Assembly: GCA_021464245.1 (NCBI GenBank)
Contig: JADCRB010000018.1
Location: forward strand, 3,706,015 to 3,770,014
Origin: Carallia brachiata
Taxonomy: Eukaryota > Streptophyta > Magnoliopsida > Malpighiales > Rhizophoraceae
Reading direction: 5' to 3'
DNA: 64,000 bases
A model generated the notes under the pieces. It ran no database searches. It had not been told where the DNA came from and saw only the letters and a list, made by a program, of their open reading frames with translations. This document shows positions 24,465 through 36,860 of this stretch, in pieces; the first letter of the stretch is position 1; each line of letters starts with the position of its first letter. Both the position numbers and the translations under genes were made by a program.

Positions 24465-26136
24465 ATGGGTTCGGAAACATCGCATAGAATTCCTCTTGTA
24501 GACCTTTCCTGTGAAGACCTGAAGCCTGGATCAAGCTCCTGGATTTCGGCCTGCAGCGATGTCCGGCGAGGCCTCGAGGAACATGGCTGTCTGGAGTTAG
24601 TATACAACAAGCCTTCAATGGAATTTCACAATAAAATTCTTGGTGAACTTGAGGAACTATTCAATCTACCTCAAGAGACCAAAATGAAAAATGTGAACCC
24701 CAAGCCTGCCCATGGCTACATGGGCAAAATCTCTGCGTTTCCTATCCATGAAGGCATGGGGATTGAGTATGCAACAGATAAACAAGAGTGCCAAAATTTC
24801 ACCCACCTTATGTGGCCTGATGGAAATGATCATTTTTGGTATTAATAAAATTTATTTTCACCTGCTTTGCAATTTGATTGTATTAAATTTACTATTACTA
24901 ATTGCATGTAAATTATTTGTTATGGATTAGTGAAACTGTCCACTCGTACGCGAAGATGGTGGCCGAATTGCAGCAGCTGTTAGTGAGAATGTTGTTTGAG
25001 AGCTATGGTGTGGAGAAGCACTATGAATCTCACATCACATCAACTACTTATCTTTTGCGTTTGTTGAGGTACAGAAGATCTCAGGCTGAGACTAATGTTG
25101 GTTTCAAGGGCCACACGGACAAGAGCTTTGTGTCCATTCTGCATCAAAATCATGTTAAAGGTTTGGAGATTAGAACAAAGGACGGCGAGTGGATCACTTA
25201 TGAGCCTTCCTCCCATTCCTCATTTGCAGTCATAGCCGGGGATGTTTGCATGGTAAGATGGAGTGCCAAATTGATGGAATTGGAGGTCATATTCGAGTTA
25301 TAGGAATATTAAGAGTAAATATAATATTGCATAAACTTGATATTTTTTCAAATTTCGCAGTGTGAGAATCTCGTACTTTAGACATTCTTTTTGCTGGAGG
25401 GGGGAGGGGTCTAAATCATATCATGTTATGATCATTTTGGGGACGATCATCCTCTGTTTAAGATCAAGCAAAGAAAATTCTAATCCCAAAATATTTTTGG
25501 CATACAATTCAAATACCAAATTTCAAAGTTGGGACTGACCTTTAATTGTGGGATGTTAAATAATGACCTATCAATTTCAATAACAAAATAATGACATGTT
25601 GATTACATAGTCTTTTTAATGTGAACATGGTTTATGTGGTGTAGATAATTACTAAGTTCATTTGGGTTCACTCCAAGATTTTCAATTGCTGTTCTACTCT
25701 CCAAGGGGCCCCTTAGAACTTCTTAATTATTTGGATTTGGGTTATATTTCAACTTGAATTGAAAGATCAAGAGCAGAATTATGTTTGACTAGATTAATCT
25801 CTTCAACTTTTCACGAGTAGATGAGCTGCTTAAGATATGTAAACATCATTAAATTTTCATTTGATTGGTAATTGTCACTCGATATAGGCATGGAGCAACG
25901 ACAGGATAAAATCTTGTTACCACCGAGTCATTGTTACTACCGAGGAAGTGAGGTATGCACTTGGGCTGTTTTCATTCCTCACCGGGACGATACAGGCGCC
26001 GGAGGAGCTGATCGACGATGAGCACCCAGTTCAGTATAAGCCATTTGAGCATCAAGGGCTGCTTGATTTCTATAGCTCAAGTAACGCTCAGAACAAGGGT
26101 GAAAGCAACATGGTGAAAGCCTATTGTGGGGTTTAA
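24465..26136 (+). CDS. AOP-like 2-oxoglutarate/Fe(II)-dependent dioxygenase, intact
   Basis: Three exons, 24465-24838, 24931-25252 and 25888-26136 (374, 322 and 249 bases), join in frame with GT-AG borders and give 314 residues, a normal length for AOP1-like plant dioxygenases. The N-terminal DIOX_N part begins MGSETSHRIPLVDLSCEDL. The C-terminal 2OG-FeII domain has iron ligands His186 and Asp188 (GHTDKSF) and His244 (CYHRV). The cofactor-binding R-x-S is Arg254-Tyr-Ala256, with Ala where Ser or Thr is seen in the sister units. It ends in KAYCGV like another unit at 49.6 kb. The family oxidises small specialised metabolites (AOP2/AOP3 act on glucosinolates in Brassicaceae). The substrate here cannot be told from sequence. 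It is the only unit of the local array without a visible lesion. Confidence 0.85.
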
Positions 26137-29020
26137 TTGTGATGCATTTTCTTCCTCATAAAATCCAGTATATGTAGTATGTTTTCATTTAGCCTGTGCG
26201 CAGCTGTGTTTGCTAATATTGTAGGTATGTTGTATTTCATTTGAATTGTTAATAGATTTGAGGTTTGTCAATTTGATTTCTCTTAAGCCGAAAAATTTTT
26301 GTGTTTCCAACCTGGAAAAAGGGGAAATATAAATAAACATTAAATAAACAAGAAAATGGATCGTTATGATAAAAGAAGGGACAAAAATATATTTTGGCTA
26401 TGAAGTAACTGTTCTACTTAAAAATTTAAATTGTTCAAAGAGGCTATGATACGGATCATATAGTTAATCACTTACCCTCCATTATGCTTAAGCTTGTTTG
26501 ATTAAAAATGCGAATGAAAATCATATCCGTAAAAATTCATAGTTAAATGTTAGGATATAGCGATTTGTATATAAGAACACTTAATCATAAAATTTTGGTA
26601 CTGTGTCAAGAAACCATTCTATGCAAAAAGTTAAACTGTTAGGAGAGCAACCATGATATATATCATATATTAAACACTAACATTGACAATCCTGGAGGGG
26701 GCGAATTGGGATTCTAATGCAAAGTGAAACTTCTAAAACTTTTAAGAATGATGAAAACAAGCAATCACATTAGATAATAATTACAAACTGATTATAACAT
26801 ACAAAAAATAAGATTAAGAAGTTATAAAATGAGTTAGAGGGAAAGAGAGATCAAACAAAACAATTCAAAAGAATGTTGCCAGACTTACGAACTTGTGCCT
26901 AAGATGCTATGGTACAAATGATACAACTGGTATCTTTGCTTATAAGTTGTGTCCCTGGGTTGGCCTAAGCTGGCCGAGGGTCACACGCTAGTTTAGACGT
27001 ATGGGCAATCAAGGGATGGGTCCAGGAGGGGCGAGTGGGCCGAGGGAGGCAATTGCTCCTCCGACTCCCACCTGGCGTTATAATTATTCATGCCAATATG
27101 TATAAAATCATTATTTTTTAAGTACAAGACTTTGTACTGAAAATTATATTAGATTCTAATTAATTTGATTTTAGCTATTGTTTGGGGCGGCTTTTCTAGT
27201 GCCTTTTTTTATTGAGAATGCTCAAATACGACACCTTATTTAAGAGAAATTGAACTCCTTGTCACACAAACCGAAGGTGATTGATATCAAAATTATCATT
27301 TGATGCAATAATAGGTGGTGTTTTTCTTCGTTCTCATTAGTGTGTTTTTTTTGGTGATACTTAAAAAATTTGCTCTCCTAAAAAATTCTTCTGATTCCGT
27401 AACTTGAGACTGTTCGAAGCCTAAGAGTAAAGATCTTGGGGAATTGAGCTTGAGAGGCATGGGTTTGAAGGAAGGTTGTTAAAATAGGGGATCAATCTAT
27501 AGTCAATTTGGAGTGTTCAAAATTGAAAAGTAAAATCGAATAGCAGAATTTATTTGAAGTTTATAAACATACGATCTTACCACGATTTCATTTATGATCC
27601 TATCTATCAACATAATTTTTTATTCAACTTTTGATTAGTTGCTTAAACGCACCAAAAATTTAGTTTGATTATTAAAGGTCACTGTCTGGTCCATTAACTA
27701 GCAAGCTTCCTGCTAGTGGTCCAGTATTATTACTGTAATGGCATGCAATATTGCGTCTATAGCTTGCATGGGACAATCCATTTGGACAACATCATTAATC
27801 TAAACAAAATGTTTTATCTCAAAAAAAAAAAGACAAAATGTTTAATTAATTAACGGTGTGCTAGTGAAAGGTTCTCAATATATCTTTTTCCCAATTTTAC
27901 ATCAACCGTACAAATATTAAGATGAACTTAAGATATCCGATCTCAATCAGAAGTATAACTAACTCGTCAATAATTTGTTTGTATCAAAACATCAAACATG
28001 TCTGAATAAGCGGCCTGGTGGTCCTAGTCTCAATTTGAAGGATCAAATTCTGGTCCCCTCAAACAGAAAGATACATTTCTAAAATTTTATGAGCCAAAAC
28101 CTATTGTATCTTCATAAATGGGTCCCATGACATTGATATGTTACCAAATTGCAAGATGTCATGAGAATTTACCATCAATCTTTTTAGAAGCGCTCTTTAA
28201 TCTTTTACCTACTTAACTGATTTCATTTTCTCTAGCACAATAATTTTTTTTCTAATTTTTGGTGTCAATGGGAGGTCTCGCTGGTGCACACTTTGCCGGA
28301 GGGCAATTGTTATGCAGATTACCTAGCAAACAGGGGGTTAACGAAACATAGTACAACTTGAGACCATCCACTAGATAGTTTGTTACCTTTATTCCGTATA
28401 CATGCATGTGGTTGGAGTAGTTAAACTTACACACACTGTATTTCTTCGCTACTTATTCAGCAGCTCGTGTTTCTTTTTACCACCTGTTATAAAAATAAAA
28501 AAAAAGGAAGAAGAAAACTTTTCTTTTACATAGAAAGAAGAGTTAGTGCATTTTGTTTTGTTTGTCTATCAATATGCCTGACTGAGTAACAAGCTACAGG
28601 AGGAGTAGTTCTTCTTTTCTCATAAATCTTTCATCAACTCTCCCATTAAGACCACTGAAATGAATGAATGTTTAAACTCTTAATTACTAGATGTCCATCC
28701 TGAATACCCAATTAAGTGCCAAAGAATTTTGCTGTTGCTATTATTTAGTATTCATCTCTATCCGTTTCTACAACCAAACAACAATGAGGTTTTTCTTCTT
28801 CTTCTTTTTTGTTTTATTTTATTTTATTTTTTTAAGTACAAATCTCATAATCACAGTATGGATAACCAAATGGGAAAGAATCTAGAGATCAGCATGTTTT
28901 AGATTCTTTTCCCATCTAAGTTCGTCACATTTACTAGTCAATGTGAAACCATATTAACACTAAAAAACAAAAAATTAAAAAAAGAAAGAAAATTGAACAA
29001 ATGGCATGATAAGTGACAAC
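26137..29020. other. Intergenic region with transposon remnants
   Basis: There is no intact gene. Near 26690-26780 lies a 'caatcctggagggggcgaat' phrase of the kind seen at the ends of widespread plant repeats. After it comes a GC-rich patch (about 26950-27080) unlike its surroundings. A LINE tail is listed separately at 28269. The rest is AT-rich. Confidence 0.45.
28269..28400 (+). mobile_element. LINE 3' remnant, RNase H tail
   Basis: The + strand reads WEVSLVHTLPEGNCYADYLA, a typical plant LINE RNase H C-terminus (hT.reGN..AD.LAn.G). It continues for about twenty more codons before stops. It is a second, differently diverged LINE tail in the window, and only the 3' end is present. Boundaries are approximate. 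Confidence 0.5.
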
Positions 29021-29163
29021 AACACTTATATATTATTCCTCTTTTATTTTTGCTTCTCAGCTCAAGAAATCAACCAGCAACTCAAAGCTCAACCAAAGTG
29101 CACAAAAAAAAAACGCACCTCTTGGATTACCCATCAAACAAAAAAGCCAGAAAAACAAATTCT

Positions 29164-31718
29164 ATGGGGTCTGCAAGGCCAAACAATTTTCCAATAGTAG
29201 AATTCAGCAAACTAGACCTTGACACAGGCAGCGCAGAGTGGAACTCTGTGAGATCCCAAGTCCGTAAAGCTCTGGAAGAATTTGGCTGCTTTGAGGCGAT
29301 GTTCAGAACGTTTCCTGTTGAATCTCCAGAGGCTGTCGTTAATGCATTAGAGGAGCTGTTTGAGCTCCCTTTAGAAACCAAAAAGCTCAATACTTCCGAG
29401 AAACCACTGCATGGCTACGTTGGGCAGTGGCCTGAAGTGCCTCTTTATGAGAGCCTTGGGTTTGACAGTCCCACCGTGTTGGAAATGGTAGAAAATGTGA
29501 CCAATGTCCTCTGGCCTGAAGGAAAACCAAGCTTCAGGTTCATTCTCTCTATCTTTATGGTCTTGACTAGAAGTCAAATGTTTACGCTAGAGTTTAATCT
29601 ATAATTTATTTTTGAGTCATTGTGACCGAAAAGTTTTGAATTCAAACTATGCTGCATCCATTGTTCACATTTAATTTTGAATGTTTACAAATAATGAGAG
29701 CATGTGATTTGTGCACGCTTTTGGTCTCATGAGCTTATGCACCGGAGATGAGTTAGAATTTAATATGTGATCCAGACCCCACTCTAAGAGTTTAACATTT
29801 TAGGTTGATGGATTTCCCAGCAGTGCTTCATTCAAAATTGCATTCTGTAACTGCACTTACAGTAGTAATACTTATACAAATTAGTAAAACGTACGTTATC
29901 GTTGAAGTTGTCAAGGCAAACGGCAATAATCCTTTTTTTTTTTTTGTTTGCGTGATTAATTGAGTAGAACTGAAATTCAAACTCAAAATCTTTAATTTTA
30001 GGAACGATTCTAATACTAATTAAACTATAGTTCATTGTTCAAATGCAGCAATCTTCTAATATATTATTGTTTAGAAAAATAATGTAGTTATTGACTCTAA
30101 TTAAGGGGTTATGGCAGCAAAACTATTCAATCATTATCAGAGAAGCTGTCCAAAGTAGAGCATATGGTCAGGAAGATGGTTGCAGAGAGCTTTGGTTATG
30201 AGAAATACTTGGAGGACCTCAACGACTTGAAGGGCTACCTGCTTAGGGTCATCAAATATGAGGGCCCTCAGACTAGCGAGAAAATGCTTGGGCTAATGGC
30301 TCACGTTGATAAGAGCTTTGTGACAGTTTTATATCAGATTCAGGTCGATGGTTTTGAGATACAAACCAAAGAAGGTGAGTGGATCACTGCGACCCCATCG
30401 CCAAACTCCTTCCTGGTCCTGATTGGAGAAGCTCTTCAAGTAAGTTATTTCATTTCGAAACTACCAGCAATTATTCTCACTTGAAATGAACAAATGGTCG
30501 ACCACCACCACTTGTGTCGTTTGATTGGCTTAAAAGGTTCAATTCCTGACTAAAATTCTCAGATCAAATCCTATTATGATCAAATAATAAGATTAATAAG
30601 CCTAAGGCTTTTCGTTTAGAGCGAGATACATTATAATCGTTTTATTCCTATGCACAAATACAGAATCTTAATGCTTAGAACACTCCTTACTTTTCTATCT
30701 TCTTGAAAAAAAAAAAAAACAAAGTCCTCCCTATAAATAGATTTTTTATATATAATATAATCTTAATTTCTTATAAAGAAAGTAAGGTTTCTGTGATAAA
30801 TCAATCAAATATAACTCAAAATTGTTCTCCCCCTCTTAACTCTTTTTTCTTTTTCGAGTTTTTTGTTTTATTATCAATTAACTTCAAATTAGAATTTAGA
30901 ATCGAGACTTTCTTTTAACTTGAAGATAATTTTTTTTTCTTTTTGGTGAATTAGCTGAAAATTGGATTTCATTGATTCATGGGATTCTTTTTTTTTTTTA
31001 ATCTATTAAGAGATTTATTGGGACTTATGTTATACAATGAGAATAAATTTTAATTTCATAAATCTCACCTATATATTTTCAAATTTAAATTCAAGATCTT
31101 TAAAAAATATAAATTAGAGTTCTAATATCTCCAAAGTCACATTTACGGGATTAATGATTAATTAGCTTGTTTGACTTTTGACATAAATTTGGGCCCATTA
31201 GTTTGCGCCAACTACGTGGCAATTTTGGGCCACCAAAGTTAATAGTAAGAGTTTGCGGTGCCCTGGCATGCCAAGGTGGCCCAAAGTCAAGAAAACACTG
31301 GCCCAAAGCTGCTCATTTTGTTGGCCATTTGGTTCCTTAGTAACTAGTTATTTTTTCACAAGGAAATTAACATTCCACCAATAAACCAAAAAAACAAAAA
31401 AAATCAACATTCCACCCCCAAAAAAAGGGAAAAAAGGAAATTAACAGGTCCGTAATTCCATATGTTACTATCGGTTTTACAAATTAATGAAGTTTTAGTC
31501 TCGTGTTTATAGTATAACAAATTAGTATGCGATTGTTGAAATCTCTTGTATGATTGATTTAATTGTGTCCAAATCAACTTTCATTTTGCAGACTTGGGTA
31601 AGCGGTAGGCTACACGCTCCAAATCATCGGGTCATGATGTCTGAAGCCAAAGGAGGTACTCTGCTGGATTGTTTGCAGTTGTCAAAACCGGCCACGCACA
31701 CGAAGTAAAAGCGCCAGA
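29164..31718 (+). pseudogene. AOP-like dioxygenase unit 2, 3' end lost
   Basis: Exons 1 (29164-29537, 374 bases) and 2 (30118-30439, 322 bases) are open and match the intact unit in length and splice phase. They include the iron ligands of HVD type (AHVDKSF) near 30303. Exon 3 starts at 31592 and keeps the distal histidine (APNHRVM). It then shifts frame near 31655: the annotated frame ends at TAA 31706-31708, while similarity continues in the next frame (YSAGLFAVVKTGHAHEVKAP) and stops near 31718. The rest of the last exon, which forms the C-terminal strand and the CGV end, is missing. The conceptual product as read is about 270 residues, against 314. The frameshift and the missing C-terminus make activity unlikely. 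It could still be transcribed. Confidence 0.8.
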
Positions 31719-31900
31719 ACACTAATGAGATTTGTCTTAATAGTAGTCGAGTTACCTTTATGATTAAAAATCTCGGGTTCAAGTTATAGTAAGAATCAAT
31801 CAACTGAAAAATGATAAAAGACTCATGTTGAAGATGTAAATGAATAAAATTTCATGCTATAGACATAGTTTGATATATATGTAAACTAAATGGTCTCATA
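31719..31900 (+). mobile_element. Possible SINE-like insertion at the broken end of dioxygenase unit 2
   Basis: Exon similarity stops abruptly near 31718. The following bases hold a possible A-box (ttaatagtagtcgag) and a B-box-like cgggttcaagtt, about 40 bases apart, as in tRNA-derived SINEs. I see no clear target duplication or poly-A end, so the call is weak. Confidence 0.25.
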
Positions 31901-32784
31901 TAAATGTGTCAATTGTAAAAGTTGATTTGGGGTTGTGTATGAGAGAGTGGATCCGAAAGCAAGAAAAAGTCATTTGAGAAAAAAGACTGACAATGTAATC
32001 ACCTTCAAAATCATGCAGTGTTGTCAACTAAATAAGTTTTATTTGTGAGTGTATGTGTGGTACATTCTCCTGTTCTTGGCTCAAGTTGCTTCAAGTGATT
32101 TTCACAAATGAAGTATATAGTTTATTATTCTAATTTAATAATTTATTTACATAATATTCTATTTATTATGTGTAATCTTATACTTATACGCCCATATGTG
32201 TATTTATCTTTATTTTGAATATGTGCATTTTTAACATTTGCACATTTGTATCCATAATTCGACCATATTTATGATCATTTGCTTATTTTTAATGTACCGA
32301 ATTCTTTGCGTAAATTTTGTGTTTATGCATAAACATAGAGAGTTTCATTTTGAATATGGTGTTGACGTAGTTTTTGTTTTAATTGTCTGGAATTTTTTTA
32401 GATCAAATAAACCTAATCTTAAAATAATTCCCTTTCTTCTCCTAAGTTGGGTGAGGGTTTCTTCCACTAGTGCAATGGTTCTAATTTTTAATACTCCACT
32501 TCTCTGTCTATTATAACTTATAAGTAAACTAATCTACGCCAATTGACAGAAATATCAAATATATGCCTTTAATGAATTAAACTCATAGGATAGTAAGAGT
32601 AGGGGTTTTTACGCAAGAAACTGAAACTTTATTACATAACAATAACCAGGCTGATGGAGTCCAAAACAAACAAAGGGCATCCCAGCTCACAAGGCTCTAG
32701 ATTGTAGAGTCTAGTGAAGAGCCGGATGGTGTCAAACGAAGCTGTTAACAAACACAAAAACGCAATTGGCCTATCAGCCAAATA
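31901..32784. other. Intergenic region between units 2 and 3
   Basis: AT-rich. A short open frame at 32238-32516 (+) has no recognisable similarity and looks like chance. The final 150 bases are probably the 3' UTR of the minus-strand dioxygenase unit. Confidence 0.45.
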
Positions 32785-35085
32785 TTAAACACCGCAAAAG
32801 TCCTCCAACTCAAGATTCGGATCCTGCTCCTTTGTACGCTGGAATGCAGCGAAATCAATGAATTTGTAAGGCTTGAATTGCCGGGGATGCTCTTCATCCA
32901 CTAGCTCATCTGGGGCCTTTATCACATAGTCTGCCTTAAAGCCTGAAAACAATCCCACAGTATACCTTGCTTCCTTTCCGGTGGACAATATGACACGATG
33001 ATTCGCAGATGACAGCCGATTGTTTGTCCACGCCTGAAAATATCAAATCCGCTTAATTATAGTCATATTTATCACGTAACAAAAATTGACCTGACATAAA
33101 TAATGTAACTTAATTCGTTAGAAACTTGACTCGACTCAATTCTTATCCATCCAAAAATTAATAACTTGTAACCTAAAATTGAAATAATATGAAATGACTT
33201 TAAATCCAATCAAACCCAATCTAAAACCTGAAAAACTCACAACACAATTTATCTCAAAGCCAATAAACCCAAAATCTAATATATATTAAATTCGATAAAC
33301 TATAGCTTGAAATAACTCAGTGTAAATCCAACTCGACCTGTCTATTTGACACTTCTAGTCAATTGTAAACATCTAAACAATTAATTTAAATGTAACCACA
33401 GTTCTCCCTTGCAAGTTGCAATTTTAAAGCTTTGCAAGAATATACTTACACGAAAGGAGTCCCCAATAATGACAAAAAAATTGCCGCGGGAGAATTTCAC
33501 TTTTAATCCACTCTCCATTTTTGCCTTCCACTTCCAAACCATCCACTTCATTTTGATACAATATGGAAACCGAGGTCTTATCTTTGTGGGTCTCGAAGCC
33601 TTCTGCCTTCTCATATTTAATGACCTTGAAAAGATAATCAGCCGCATTTGAGAATTCGTCTCAGTATTTTTCGACACCAAAGCTCTCCACAATCATCCTC
33701 TTCACCATTTTCTCCAATTCTACTGCTTGACTTGAGAATGATTGTATGGTTTTGCTGCCACCAAAGGGTCAACATATAGGGTTAAAATAATTGCATCAAG
33801 CCAAGCATAGATATAAGTAGTCTTGTCTCTCTGGGTCTATTCTAAAGATATTAGTTTCTAATCTTACACAAAGAGTGTGGGATTTATGAAGATGGGTAGA
33901 GACATTCCATTGTTTGATTCATAATTCAATAAACTTTGTAATGAATTAAAAAGGAAAAAGAAATAAGTAGTGTTAGAGACATAGGATGAAATGAACCATG
34001 TATTTGGATCAGTATTCGTATTTTATCTGTTCAAGATTAAAAATATTTTTTCGATTAATCTGCTTCAATTTTCAACTTTAAATACGACTTCAATACCATT
34101 AAACTAAAAATTGTAAGTGGGCAGGATAGGAAAAAAAAAAAGATTGAAAAATTGTACCATCGCGATGTTTTATTAGAATTAATTTATTTCCCGATTGGCA
34201 CCATGGATGGTGACAGAGATACAGCATGCTCGATGCATAAACTTATGTAGAACTGTGTAAGATAGAACAATAGTATTAATTTTATCTTACAAAATTGCAT
34301 GTTTATGAGAATCGGCTTTTTAATCATGCAATAGATGAAGTAGCAGGACTTTCATGATTGGTTACCAAAAAGAACTCCTCATGAAACTTTTTTTTTGTTT
34401 TTTTCAAAACCGATGGACCAAACAAACAAAAATATTTGAAGTAGAAAATGAAAAAAGAGGGATGACACACTCATAATTTTGTTAGAAAAACCACAAAAAT
34501 ATTAAATTAGCCACCATCCATGTGATCGGGTGGTAGAGCAACCAAAATGAAATCAAATATCGTGCTTTTACAGGAAAAAGAGAAAAATTACGGAAAATCC
34601 GCTTTAAACAGGACGATTGACAATCAAATCATCTAATTAAGATATTTAGGATTATCTCTCTCCCCAACCTCCTACCGTCTCCACTAAAATAAAATATAAA
34701 AAAAAAAATTTCGGACCTGAAACTCGGCTTCCTTGGGGCCAAAAGACATAGGCGAATTTTTCGGCAGTCTTTGCCAAAGAACCATCAGAACCATGGAACC
34801 CAATGCTCTCAAATGTTGGAGAATCAGGCGGTACACCAAGATATCCACCGTAGGGTACATCAGGCACATTACGCTTCTTGGTCTCCAATGGCAGCTCAAA
34901 CAGCTCTTTGGCTTCCCTGAAAGTTGCCTGTCGAGTCTCCATAAGAATTCCATCGTACAAAACTTTGAAGCAGCCATACTCTTCGGCCGCTTTTCGAACT
35001 TGGGATTCAGCGATTCCCATTCTGGACTGCCTGACTTCAGATTTGCCTTGTTGAAATCTATGATTGGAAAAGGATCCGTTGTCAT
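32785..35085 (-). pseudogene. AOP-like dioxygenase unit 3, inverted and decayed
   Basis: Opposite in direction to the other units. Exon 1 (35085-34717) begins MTTDPFPIIDFNKANL, then shifts frame near 35004 and again near 34728. Both shifts fit loss of one A. Exon 2 (33754-33450, 305 bases) has an in-frame TGA at 33661-33663, lacks about 18 bases found in sister units and shifts once more near 33500, but keeps an H-x-D (THKDKTS). Exon 3 (33033-32785) is intact, exactly 249 bases like the intact unit, and holds ANHRVI, EARYTVGLFSG and the end DFCGV. All splice borders are still GT-AG. The combined damage argues for a pseudogene. If the A-run losses were errors, the stop and the exon 2 shift would still remain. 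Confidence 0.8.
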
Positions 35086-35154
35086 CTTTTCCTTCTTTTG
35101 ATTTGATAGTGAAGAAATATATTTTGTGCTGTCAATTTTGGGTGTTTGTCCAGA

Positions 35155-35165
35155 AAATTTATAGT
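35155..35165 (-). promoter_or_regulatory. TATA box candidate, dioxygenase unit 3
   Basis: The minus strand reads actataaattt about 70 bases upstream of the start codon at 35085, the same arrangement as at the intact unit. Confidence 0.35.
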
Positions 35166-35528
35166 GCTTGAAGGATTCCTCTAGTGTGACCGTTTTGGTT
35201 AGTTTCTATGTTTGCTTTGCCCTTACTAGAAAGTCATTAAATATGGCTTTATCGTTTTAGTTAAGTATAGACACAAAGCACCTAACAATAGAGGTGTATG
35301 GTCTGCAAGGGAGAGCTCAATAGTCAAAGATTTGGTTCTATCTCAATTTTATTGGCTGCTGTAACGAATGAGTGATATATAAGTCATACTATAAATTATT
35401 TCTGATAGTGTATAGTAGTTCATCTTGGGTTGGGACACCATACTTTTAAACTTTGAGGTATCAAAAAAAACAATAAATATGGATGTAGATCAGTTTGAGT
35501 TGATTTAATAGTTATGTTTAAATCAAGA

Positions 35529-35949
35529 TTGTCAGAACCAGACCGATCATCGAACTGGAAATATTAGTGCGTCAAAATTCAACCGGTTGAACCAATTGAA
35601 TTGACATTTAATTAGTATTTAATAATATATATGTATAAGTAATTAAAAAATAATATTATAAATAGTGATTACATATTAATTTTTTTAATTTTAAAAACTA
35701 AATAGAAAGTTTTAATTAAATTTAGAACTTAAATTGTAATTTAAATAACATTTAGAATTAAATTTTAATTGATGAATTTTTTAATTTAGTTTGGACTGGT
35801 CTAACTGATACAATTTGATTAGTTCTTGACCGGTTTTGATCGATTTTTGATGGTTTGAATTCTATTAAAAACTAGCATGAACTGAACTGGACTTTTGACT
35901 GGTCACTGGTTGAACTGGTCAGACCGACCAATTTGTCTGATTCCAACAA
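35529..35949 (+). mobile_element. MITE-like element, copy 1
   Basis: A roughly 420-bp unit that starts ttgtcagaaccagaccgat and ends with the imperfect inverse (ggtcagaccgaccaatttgt then ctgattccaacaa). The interior is AT-rich and non-coding, with repeated 'aaccggttgaacca' type motifs near both ends. A second copy in the opposite direction is at 58001-58443. Short inverted ends, lack of genes and more than one copy fit a non-autonomous DNA transposon. Confidence 0.55.
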
Positions 35950-36199
35950 CAATGGCTTAAATCAAATCATTATTAGTGATTTGAAAATTTTAAAACCATA
36001 GCCAACCACATTAAAAGTAAAAATCAATTAAACCATTTTTAGCTGTTGCGGATCAAATTGGTTGTTTGGTGATTTAATCCTATCCAATTTGTTATTAATA
36101 TTTTTTATAGTTTTAGTTTAATTTTGGTGAGCTTTATCAAGTTAAACCGGTTGACACACCACTTGCTATTGACCTATATAAATACGAAAATACCCAAAT

Positions 36200-36860
36200 A
36201 GTAATATTTAGCATAATTTTTAAATTTAGACTGATTATTGATTCGGTGAGAAAGCTCAATTAGTAGATTAACGATCTAAATGGTAACCCGATAGTTAAAC
36301 CAACAGGTCAATTCTCATTTAGTAAAATAATAATAAATACTTGTAATTTATAATTTTTTAGTAACAAACAACTAGTATAATCGTAAAAAATTAAAATAGA
36401 AGTCTAATTGCAACCAAAATAGAATTAAGGAAAAAAAATATTTAACATAGTTTCCTAATTAAATAAATTAATAGAATATTCATATCAAAAGCAAAATATC
36501 ATAGATCTATCAATAAAGTATTCATATTCAAAAATAAAATACCATAAAACCACATATAATTCAAAAATATTATTTTTTATTAATATAAATAAGCGTAATT
36601 CACCCCTTTTTTAATAAAAAAAGAAAAAAATAAATAAAACAACCGTTTTAAAAAATTTTGTAGAAATAACCTGGTTGACATTAAACTGTCTGGTTCACCA
36701 TTTTTCGGGTCATTGGTTCAAGCCAATTCATGCTAATTTAGACAGATTTCAAGCGATTTGTTTCCTACCCCAGGTCTCTATAAAAACTGGACTGGTATAG
36801 GCCCCAATTTACCGATTTTTCGGTCCGACTGCCGGATCAATCCAATTTTGAAATTATGGT
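36200..36860. mobile_element. Probable related repeat with gaacc/ggtcc motifs
   Basis: Between about 36200 and 36860 the sequence again has stretches such as aacctggttgacatt, ggttcaccatttttcgg and cggtccgactgccgg, similar in style to the MITE-like ends just upstream. I could not fix boundaries or terminal repeats. Confidence 0.3.

Noticed and set aside
24419..24610. Minus-strand frame over exon 1 of the intact dioxygenase
   Set aside because: It is antisense to a clear coding exon with splice borders and family motifs.
32238..32516. A 92-codon plus-strand frame
   Set aside because: It is AT-rich and hydrophobic, with no recognisable similarity and no splice or promoter context; a chance frame is likely.
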